A DNA stretch of 32,133 bases from Streptomyces beigongshangae (lineage in GTDB: Bacteria; Actinomycetota; Actinomycetes; Streptomycetales; Streptomycetaceae). The position numbers and the translations under genes were made by a program. Below the pieces are notes generated by a model. The model saw nothing but the letters and a program-made list of their open reading frames with translations. It searched no databases and was not told the DNA's origin. The stretch spans positions 1-32,133 of the forward strand of contig NZ_JAHKJW010000012.1 in assembly GCF_019710745.1 (NCBI RefSeq), written 5' to 3'. Each line of letters starts with the position of its first letter. The first letter of the stretch is position 1. Shown piece by piece: positions 15,639 to 21,474 of the stretch.

Positions 15639-16298
15639 GTGACAGAGATCATCCTTCTTTCGGATCGGCGGGTCGCCGCCACCCCGGTCGCCGAGAACGG
15701 CGATCCACTGGTCGACGCCCGCGAGGTCCACGCGCTGCGGGTCGACCCGCGGCAGGCCGACGGGGACGGGTCGTACGCGCACCTCCGGGCGGACGCACTG
15801 CGCCGGCTCCGGCTCGCCCAGGGCACGCTGCCCGACGGCGTCCGCCTGCTGATGGTGGAGGGCTTCCGCCCTCCGGAGCTGCAGAGCAGGTACTTCGACA
15901 GCTACGCCGACACGATGCGCCGGACCCACGCGGACGCGTCCGCGGACCGGATACGTGAGCTGACGAGCGCGTACATCTCGCCGCCGGAGGTCGCTCCGCA
16001 CGTCAGCGGTGGCGCGGTCGACCTGACCCTGTGCACCGAGGAGGGCGTCGAGCTGCCGCTGGGGACCGAGGTCAACGCCACCCCGGAGGAGAGCGACGGG
16101 GGCTGCCGCACGGCCGCCGTCAACATCAGCGCCGAGTCCCGGGCCAACCGGCGGCTGCTGTGCCGGGCGATGACGGCCGCGGGCTTTGTCAACTACCCGA
16201 CGGAGTGGTGGCACTGGTCGTACGGCGACCGGTACTGGGCACTGCTGAGCCGGGCACCGGCCGCCGAGTACGGTCCCGTCACCCGGAACAGTGCGTAG
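15639..16298 (+). CDS. VanX-type D-alanyl-D-alanine dipeptidase (peptidase M15 family)
   Basis: This is a 219-residue zinc peptidase. The metal site is complete: H121 and D128 in PHVSGGAVDL, and E189 with H192 in PTEWWHW, matching the SxHxxGxAxD and ExxH motifs of VanX/DdpX. It hydrolyses the dipeptide D-Ala-D-Ala. No signal peptide is present, so it should act in the cytoplasm on precursor or recycled dipeptide. No VanH or VanA gene accompanies it in this window, arguing against a classical glycopeptide-resistance cassette. The start is uncertain: GTG 15639 gives the family N-terminus (TEIILLSD) and lies seven bases after a CACGCT box, which fits a leaderless mRNA; GTG 15633 and TTG 15600 are alternatives. 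It is probably the first gene of a run VanX-sigma-NlpC/P60-M23 activated by the adjacent SARP. Confidence 0.88.
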   Translation: MTEIILLSDRRVAATPVAENGDPLVDAREVHALRVDPRQADGDGSYAHLRADALRRLRLAQGTLPDGVRLLMVEGFRPPELQSRYFDSYADTMRRTHADASADRIRELTSAYISPPEVAPHVSGGAVDLTLCTEEGVELPLGTEVNATPEESDGGCRTAAVNISAESRANRRLLCRAMTAAGFVNYPTEWWHWSYGDRYWALLSRAPAAEYGPVTRNSA

Positions 16299-16374
16299 CG
16301 CAACGTGCGCACTCCGTTCGCCCTGCCCGCCGCACCCGCCGTTCCGACCTGTCCGACCAACCCGGGGGAAAACC

Positions 16375-17121
16375 GTGACAAGCACCTGCGCCGCGATGAC
16401 GTCGTCGTCGACGACCGAGACCGAGACCGGGGCCGGGATCGAGACCGGGGCCGGGATCGCGGCCACCGTCGACCACATGACCGCCGCCGAGTTCGACGAG
16501 GCGTTCACCGCCGCGATGCCGAGGCTGCGCAACCGGCTGCTGGCCATGACGGGCAACCCGCACGACGCCGACGACCTCCTGCAGGAGACGTACCTGCGGC
16601 TGTCCCGCCGGGCCCGCGCCCGGGTACTGGCCCGCCAGGAACATCCGTACGCCTACACCTGCGCGGCCGCGCTGAACCTGCTGCGTGACTCCTGGCAGCG
16701 CCCCTCCCGCCGGGAGCACTGCACCGACCGGATGCCCGAGCAGAGCTGGGACGGCGGTTTCGCGGCGCGGGAGGCCGCCGTGGTGGCGACGGCGCTGCTG
16801 CGCGGTCTGTCGCCCAAGGAGGCGGCCGCGGTGATCCTCGTGGACATCGAGGGGCTGAGCCACGACCTGGCGGGCGAGCGGCTCGGTGCCCACCGCGGAA
16901 CCGTGCAGCGCAACCGGATGCGCGGTCTCGCCAAGATTCGCGCGGCGGTCGACGCATACGAGACGTACTCCGGTCCCGTCTCCACCACGAGGGACGACGG
17001 GACCGCGCACCGCACGCCGGCGGCGTCCGGGACACCCGCCCGCGGTCCGGCCGGCCGGACCGGCCGGCACGAGCGTACGAACCACGACCGAACCCAGGGG
17101 GACACCGCATGCGCCGCATGA
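16375..17121 (+). CDS. ECF-type RNA polymerase sigma factor
   Basis: The 248-residue protein has a sigma-70 region 2 (FDEAFTAAMPRLRNRLLAMTG, then DADDLLQETYLRLSRRAR, YAYTCAAALNLLRDSW). Region 4 follows (LRGLSPKEAAAVILVDIEGL, AGERLGAHRGTVQRNRMRGLAKIR), so it should direct transcription from a small regulon. An N-terminal extension of about 35 residues contains an imperfect TGAGI repeat, and about 60 C-terminal residues are Thr/Pro/Arg-rich and lack a known fold. No anti-sigma factor is encoded nearby, so another control such as the SARP or the tail is possible. GTG 16375 follows GGGGGAA; an upstream in-frame start at 16291 overlaps the VanX gene and is less likely. Its last 13 bases overlap the NlpC/P60 gene, which implies translational coupling. 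Confidence 0.85.
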   Translation: MTSTCAAMTSSSTTETETGAGIETGAGIAATVDHMTAAEFDEAFTAAMPRLRNRLLAMTGNPHDADDLLQETYLRLSRRARARVLARQEHPYAYTCAAALNLLRDSWQRPSRREHCTDRMPEQSWDGGFAAREAAVVATALLRGLSPKEAAAVILVDIEGLSHDLAGERLGAHRGTVQRNRMRGLAKIRAAVDAYETYSGPVSTTRDDGTAHRTPAASGTPARGPAGRTGRHERTNHDRTQGDTACAA

Positions 17122-18014
17122 ACCGCGCACTGGCGACGACGGCGGGAATGCTGCTCGCCGCCTCGATCTGCTGCGCCGGAACGGCGACGGCCCACGCGCC
17201 ACGGCCGATCACGGCGGCACCTGCTGCCACCGCCGCCGCCAGCGCCACCGCCGCCGACTGCCGCCCCCTGGCGAGCGCCTCCGCCCAGGCGCGGGCCGTC
17301 GTCGAGGCCGCCTGTTCGCAGCTCGGCGTGCCGTACTCCTGGGGCGGCGGCTCCGTCCACGGACCGACGTACGGGCAGGACTACCCCGGCGGCGGGCCGG
17401 GCGCCCACGACAGCCGGGTGAAGGGGTTCGACTGCTCGCACCTGGTGCAGTACGCGGCCTGGCAGGGCGCCGGCATCGCGCTGCCCGAGGGCACCTGGAA
17501 CCAGGCGAGGTGGAGCGGGGCCACCGCCCGCTTCACCCCAGGGCAGGGCCTGGCCCCGCTCCAGCCCGGTGACCTGGTGATGTGGGGCTCGGACCCCGCC
17601 AACCTCTCCAGCGTCCACCACATCGCCGTCTACCTCGGCGGCGGCAAGATGGTCGAGGCCCGCGAATCGGGCACCGCCGTGATGGTGAGCGACGTACGAC
17701 TCAACGCCCAGTACGCCGGCGCGCTGCGCATCACCGGCGGTGGCGGCGAACAGCCGCCCGCGGACACCGAACGGTTCATGTCCTGGGGCACGGACGTCGC
17801 GCTGCGCGAGGAGCCCGCCACCGGCAGCCGGCTGGTGACCCGTCTGCCGGGCCCCACCCCGCTCGACGTGCGGTGCCAGGTCCACGCGCAGCTGGTCCAC
17901 GCCGAGGGCTACAGCAACGACGCCTGGTCCTACCTCCCCCGGTACGACGCCTGGATCTCCAACATCTTCATCGACGACCCCGCGGCCTGGCTGCCCGGCG
18001 TCCCCACCTGCTGA
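17109..18014 (+). CDS. Secreted NlpC/P60 peptidase with C-terminal SH3-like module
   Basis: This 301-residue protein has a Sec signal peptide (about residues 1-30). The NlpC/P60 domain starts near ARAVVEAACSQLGVPYSWGG. Catalytic C109 lies in FDCSHLVQYA and the histidine in VHHIAVYLGGG (H170 or H171). Such enzymes cut gamma-D-glutamyl-diaminopimelate or related bonds in the peptidoglycan stem. Compared with canonical domains an insertion (GPTYGQDYPGGGPG) precedes the catalytic cysteine. Residues about 219-301 are the SH3-like module: SWGTDVALR, CQ, GYSNDAWSYL, AWISNIFI, PGVPTC. ATG 17109 is used because AGGGGGA lies at the right distance; ATG 17118 is also possible and forms an ATGA overlap with the sigma stop. 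Co-expression with the sigma factor and the M23 gene 94 bases downstream is likely. Confidence 0.92.
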   Translation: MRRMNRALATTAGMLLAASICCAGTATAHAPRPITAAPAATAAASATAADCRPLASASAQARAVVEAACSQLGVPYSWGGGSVHGPTYGQDYPGGGPGAHDSRVKGFDCSHLVQYAAWQGAGIALPEGTWNQARWSGATARFTPGQGLAPLQPGDLVMWGSDPANLSSVHHIAVYLGGGKMVEARESGTAVMVSDVRLNAQYAGALRITGGGGEQPPADTERFMSWGTDVALREEPATGSRLVTRLPGPTPLDVRCQVHAQLVHAEGYSNDAWSYLPRYDAWISNIFIDDPAAWLPGVPTC

Positions 18015-18108
18015 CCACCGGCACCGACACCGGCACCGGCACCCACCCACATCCGTTCCGCACCCGCTCCACACCCGTCCCGCACCATCGCACGGAGGAA
18101 GACACGTC

Positions 18109-18876
18109 ATGCACGCTCTCCAGCACATCCGTTCCCGTTCCATCGGCCTGCTCGCCGCCGCCGTCGTCGCGACGGGGCTGGTCCCGCTCGCGGCCGGCTC
18201 CGCGCAGGCCGCGCCCGCTGCTTCCACGGGCTCCTGCCCGGCCGCGGGCCAGGTGACCCAGTGGTGGTCGTCGAGCGGCCACGACGGCGTCGACATCGCC
18301 AACGCCACCGGCACCCCGATCTACGCGGCCGGTGCCGGGCAGGTCATCGCCGCCGGTACCGCCAGCGGTTACGGCCTGTGGATCCGCATCAAGCACGACG
18401 ACGGCTACGTGACCGAGTACGGCCACATGGACACCATCGGGGTGTCGACGGGCCAGCGCGTGAACAGCGGACAGCAGATCGCCACCATGGGCAACCGGGG
18501 CGTCTCCACCGGCCCCCACCTGCACTTCGAGGTGCAGACCGCCGCAGGTGGCCGCGGCATCAACCCGGTGCCGTACCTGGCGGACCGGGGCGTGAGCCTG
18601 CCGTGCTCGCCCGGCTCCGGCACCCCGGGCACCAACTTCAGCACCTGGGGCACCTCGGTCAACGTCCGCGCCGACGTCCGGCTGGACGCGCGGGTCGTGC
18701 GCACCCTCACCGGACCGACCCGGGTGTACGTGGAGTGCCAGAAGCGCGGCGACACGGTCAACGCCGAGGGCTACAGCAACAACGCCTGGTCCTACGTCCC
18801 GGCCCTCGGCGGCTACATCTCCAACATCTACATCGACCACGCGGACGCCTGGCTGCCCGGGGTCCGTGAGTGCTGA
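18109..18876 (+). CDS. Secreted M23 peptidase with C-terminal SH3-like module
   Basis: This 255-residue protein carries a Sec signal peptide ending SAQA-A near residue 36. The M23 (LytM-like) domain spans about 45-165, with zinc ligands H58 and D62 in GHDGVDIAN and H137/H139 in PHLHFEV, plus YGHMD. The site is complete, so it should be an active peptidoglycan endopeptidase. Residues about 175-255 form the shared SH3-like module: STWGTSVNVR, CQKRGDTV, GYSNNAWSYV, GYISNIYI, PGVREC. The order enzyme then module mirrors the NlpC/P60 gene just upstream. GGAGGAAG precedes the ATG. A very strong terminator starts 39 bases after the stop, so this is probably the last gene of the VanX-sigma-NlpC/P60-M23 unit. 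Confidence 0.94.
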   Translation: MHALQHIRSRSIGLLAAAVVATGLVPLAAGSAQAAPAASTGSCPAAGQVTQWWSSSGHDGVDIANATGTPIYAAGAGQVIAAGTASGYGLWIRIKHDDGYVTEYGHMDTIGVSTGQRVNSGQQIATMGNRGVSTGPHLHFEVQTAAGGRGINPVPYLADRGVSLPCSPGSGTPGTNFSTWGTSVNVRADVRLDARVVRTLTGPTRVYVECQKRGDTVNAEGYSNNAWSYVPALGGYISNIYIDHADAWLPGVREC

Positions 18877-18915
18877 CCGGCCCCACCGCACCCGCACGGG
18901 CAACCGCGCACGACG

Positions 18916-18955
18916 CCGCGCCCCCGCACCCTCGAACGAGGGTGCGGGGGCGCGG
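18916..18955 (+). terminator. Strong terminator after the M23 gene
   Basis: The arms 18916-18934 and 18937-18955 form a perfect 19-bp stem (nominal 2-base loop, practically a CGAACG turn) with high GC content. There is no U tract. It should end the upstream transcription unit efficiently. Confidence 0.85.
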
Positions 18956-19064
18956 CCGACGGCCGACGGCCGACGGTCGGGCCGGTGCTGCCACGGAGTG
19001 AGCGGGGCGGTCGGCAGGGGCGGCGGGGAGCCGCCCCTCCGGGGGACGGGAACGGCGGCATCGT

Positions 19065-19112
19065 CGTATGAGCGCCGGAACGAGTGGTTCTCCTCCGGTC
19101 CGCCCTCATACG
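19065..19112. promoter_or_regulatory. Inverted pair of CTCATACG motifs upstream of the serine-hydrolase gene
   Basis: CGTATGAG (19065-19072) and CTCATACG (19105-19112) are exact reverse complements, separated by 32 bases. The same 8-mers in the same orientation occur at 11800-11924. The shared motif links this gene to the SARP/SH3-like operon region. Confidence 0.5.
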
Positions 19113-19237
19113 GGGCGGGTCACGATCACGTCCGGACAGTGAGGTGAACACCGCACCCCGTCGGCCGGATCCCGGGCGGCGCACAGGTTCCGCCCGTCCC
19201 GGTGCACGCCGGGGCGTCACACGCGTGAGAGGCCGAC

Positions 19238-20521
19238 ATGACCGAACCAGGCACTGTCCTGTCCACCCCCACCGCGCCCCGGCCACCCGCCCGGGCCGCC
19301 GGCACGGACCGGCCGCCGTCCGGGCGGCTCCGGCGGGTACGGCAGCTCCGGCGGGCGGGCGTCCTGTGCACAGCGGTGACGGCCCTGCTGTTCGCCGCTC
19401 TCGGCACCACCGCGACCGCCGTCGTACCCGAGGAGAGGCCGTCGCCGTCCGTGGCCCAGGCCGGGGTCCCCGCCGGGGTGACCGCCGGGGTCGCCGTCTT
19501 CGACCGGCAGACCGGCACGTTCACCGAACAGGTCAACAGCTCCGAGCAGTTCCGGTCGGCGTCCGTGGTCAAGCTGCTCATCACCCTGGACCTGCTGTGG
19601 AACCGCACCCCCGCCGGCCTCACGGCGGCGGACCGGGCCCGGGTGGACGCCATGCTGCGCGCCAGCGACGACACCGCGGCCAGTCACTTCTGGTCCACTC
19701 AGGGAGCCGGGGCGATCATCGACCGGATGGTTCCGCGGCTCGGCCTGACGGACACGGCCCGGCCGCCGTCCACGCACCCCGGCTACTGGGGGTACACGGC
19801 TCTGTCGGCGCGTGACACCGTGAAGATCTACCGCTACCTGCTGGACTCCGCTCCCGCCGCCGTGCGCGACTACGTCCTCGGCAACCTGCGGCAGTCCACC
19901 CGCTGCGCCTCCGACGGCTACGACCAGCACTTCGGCATCGCGGGCTCGTTCGACCGCCCCTGGGCCGTCAAGCAGGGCTGGTCGGGCTTCAGCTCCGGCG
20001 GCTGCACGGCCACGGCCGGCACCGCTGCCCGGAACGCGGACGGAGCGGACGCGGACGGAGCGGACGCGTCCGGTGCGCGGGCGGCGGCGGGTGCCGAGGC
20101 CGTGGACCTCGCGCGTCCGGCACTGCACACGACCGGTGTGGTGGGCGCCGGAGACCGTTCCGTCGTGGCGGTCCTCACGCTCCACCCGGCCGGCACGTCG
20201 TACGGCAAGGCATACACGGACCTGGGCCGGCTGACCCGCTCGCTGAACGTCCCCGGCGCCCCACGTCCGGCGGGCACCTGGGTCGGCACCTGGGGCAGCG
20301 GGATACGGGTCCGCGCCGAGGCGACGACCGGGGCGACCGCGCTCACCACCCTGCCCGCCGGCGCGGAGGTCCTGGTGAAGTGCCAGAAGCGCGGCCAGCA
20401 GGTCAGTGTGCCGCCCTACGTCAACGACTGGTGGGCCTATCTGCCCCAGTACGGCGGATACATGAGCAACATCTACCTCAGCTCACCGGACAACCAGGTG
20501 CCCGGGGTGCCGGTGTGCTGA
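19238..20521 (+). CDS. Membrane-anchored beta-lactamase/PBP-like serine hydrolase with C-terminal SH3-like module
   Basis: This 427-residue protein starts with about 45 mostly basic and proline-rich cytoplasmic residues, then a hydrophobic helix (AGVLCTAVTALLFAALGTTA) that acts as a signal anchor or uncleaved signal. The extracellular domain has a class A beta-lactamase/DD-peptidase fold: S109-x-x-K112 in SASVVKLL, S143-D-D in ASDDTAAS, and K245-Q-G in VKQGWSG. SDD and KQG replace the common SDN and KTG, so true beta-lactamase activity is doubtful and a peptidase or binding role is possible. An Ala/Asp/Gly-rich insertion (about 266-285) follows. Residues about 348-427 are the shared module: GTWGSGIRVR, CQKRGQQV, PYVNDWWAYL, GYMSNIYL, PGVPVC. 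It is a separate transcription unit with its own CTCATACG pair. Confidence 0.88.
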   Translation: MTEPGTVLSTPTAPRPPARAAGTDRPPSGRLRRVRQLRRAGVLCTAVTALLFAALGTTATAVVPEERPSPSVAQAGVPAGVTAGVAVFDRQTGTFTEQVNSSEQFRSASVVKLLITLDLLWNRTPAGLTAADRARVDAMLRASDDTAASHFWSTQGAGAIIDRMVPRLGLTDTARPPSTHPGYWGYTALSARDTVKIYRYLLDSAPAAVRDYVLGNLRQSTRCASDGYDQHFGIAGSFDRPWAVKQGWSGFSSGGCTATAGTAARNADGADADGADASGARAAAGAEAVDLARPALHTTGVVGAGDRSVVAVLTLHPAGTSYGKAYTDLGRLTRSLNVPGAPRPAGTWVGTWGSGIRVRAEATTGATALTTLPAGAEVLVKCQKRGQQVSVPPYVNDWWAYLPQYGGYMSNIYLSSPDNQVPGVPVC

Positions 20522-20535
20522 CCTCCCGGAACCCG

Positions 20536-20557
20536 GGGCGGCCCCGGACGGCCGCCC
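20536..20557 (+). terminator. Hairpin after the serine-hydrolase gene
   Basis: The arms GGGCGGCC (20536-20543) and GGCCGCCC (20550-20557) form a perfect 8-bp stem with a 6-base loop, 15 bases after the stop codon. It is a plausible terminator without a U tract. Confidence 0.55.
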
Positions 20558-20622
20558 GGCACCGGGAACAGGCGGTGGGCACGGCAGGGCCGGACAAGCG
20601 TCGCGTGCCGGTGGCGGAACGT

Positions 20623-20649
20623 GTCAGGCATGTCAGGCATGTCAGGCAT
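20623..20649. repeat. Three perfect copies of GTCAGGCAT
   Basis: A 9-nt unit is repeated three times without change, 57 bases before the hemerythrin start codon. The unit is a multiple of three and would keep a reading frame open, but no gene is supported on either strand here. Confidence 0.9.
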
Positions 20650-20705
20650 GGAAGCGTCGGACCGAAGGGGGCCGACGATGTGCGCGTCGCACCCTTCGTC
20701 CTCGC

Positions 20706-21176
20706 GTGACGGAGCGCGAGACGACCGGGCTCGTCGCCTGGAGCCGAGAACTCCGCCGGGTGCACGGCCGGCTGCGGGAAGCGCTGTCGGTGACGCGCGC
20801 CTCCCTCGCGGACGGCACTCCCGGTGAAGCGGCCACCCGTGAACTCCTGCTGTACTGCCATGGTTTCTGCGCGGCTCTCGACGACCACCACCAGGGCGAG
20901 GACCGCACCCTGTTTCCGGCGATCGCGGCCGCACATCCGCAGCTGCGTCCGGTGCTGCGCTCGCTGGAGCAGGATCACTCGATGATCGCCCACCTGATCG
21001 GGGGCCTCCGTGCCGCGATCGACCGGACCGCACCGCCCGAGGAGCTCGACCAGCACCTGGAGGGCATCGCAGCGATCATGGAGAACCACTTCCGGCACGA
21101 GGAAGGGCAACTGCTCACCGTGCTGGAGACCCTCAACCTGCCGGCCGCACCGGGGGAGGTGCTGGGCCCGCTGTGA
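20706..21176 (+). CDS. Hemerythrin-domain protein
   Basis: The 156-residue protein is a four-helix hemerythrin HHE cation-binding protein. Probable iron ligands are visible in the first helix (RRVHGRLRE), in LDDHHQGEDRTLFP, in LEQDHSMIAHL and in MENHFRHEEGQLL. Members bind a di-iron centre and sense or store oxygen or nitric oxide, or protect iron-sulfur proteins; the exact role here is not readable. There is no signal peptide. The GTG at 20706 is the first start that gives the usual length; the ribosome-binding site is weak. It stands alone between the SH3-like region and the LamG-RHS unit, with no obvious operon partner. Confidence 0.88.
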   Translation: MTERETTGLVAWSRELRRVHGRLREALSVTRASLADGTPGEAATRELLLYCHGFCAALDDHHQGEDRTLFPAIAAAHPQLRPVLRSLEQDHSMIAHLIGGLRAAIDRTAPPEELDQHLEGIAAIMENHFRHEEGQLLTVLETLNLPAAPGEVLGPL

Positions 21177-21399
21177 CCATCGGCCCGGCCCAGGGAACGG
21201 GGTTGTCCAGGATGGTTCCGACGCCCTGACCGTGCCAGTGAGGATCACCTCCCTTCCTGACCAGGAGATACGGCGCAACCGCGAAACTCGACGCCCGGAC
21301 CGGCCGGATGACTTGAGTTTTCCTTCCGTTCGCTTCGAGTGAACTCTTTCGTCAATTTTCGTCCTGCGAATTTCTTTTCTTTTGAGTCGGATCGGATTT

Positions 21400-21423
21400 T
21401 GGTTGACCATGCGCAATCAACCA
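21400..21423. promoter_or_regulatory. Inverted repeat TGGTTGA-N10-TCAACCA overlapping a -35 box
   Basis: Perfect 7-base arms lie at 21400-21406 and 21417-21423. TTGACC (21403-21408) in the left arm is a good -35 box; an imperfect -10 TAGAAC (21427-21432) follows after 18 bases. A dimer bound here would block RNA polymerase, so this looks like a repressor operator for the LamG-RHS unit. Confidence 0.55.
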
Positions 21424-21436
21424 GAGTAGAACTGGC

Positions 21437-21452
21437 GATCATCGTGATGATC
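21437..21452. promoter_or_regulatory. Palindrome GATCATC-GT-GATGATC at the predicted transcription start
   Basis: Seven-base perfect arms flank a 2-base centre, located where transcription would begin if the TTGACC/TAGAAC pair is used. It may be a second operator or a 5' mRNA hairpin just before the GGGGGAA ribosome-binding site at about 21464-21470. Confidence 0.5.
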
Positions 21453-21474
21453 ATGTGCAATGCAGGGGGAAATT

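Larger units (their letters stand above)
18877..19237. other. 361-base intergenic region between the M23 and serine-hydrolase genes
   Basis: No gene is supported. The region holds a long terminator hairpin (18916-18955), a short GACGGCC triplicated repeat (about 18957-18977) and an inverted CTCATACG pair (19065-19112). Short frames here lack a ribosome-binding site and any family likeness. Confidence 0.65.
21177..21474. other. Intergenic region with an AT-rich segment before the LamG-RHS unit
   Basis: No gene is supported. From about 21310 to 21460 the DNA is far more AT-rich than the rest of the window, with T-rich runs such as TTTCTTTTCTTTT. It contains a candidate promoter and two palindromes, annotated separately. 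Confidence 0.7.

Noticed and set aside
15639..16298. Glycopeptide-resistance (vanHAX) cassette
   Set aside because: Only the VanX-type gene is present, without the dehydrogenase, ligase or VanRS pair.
18866..19147. A 93-codon plus-strand frame after the M23 gene
   Set aside because: It begins inside the M23 gene, crosses a strong terminator and has no family likeness or ribosome-binding site.
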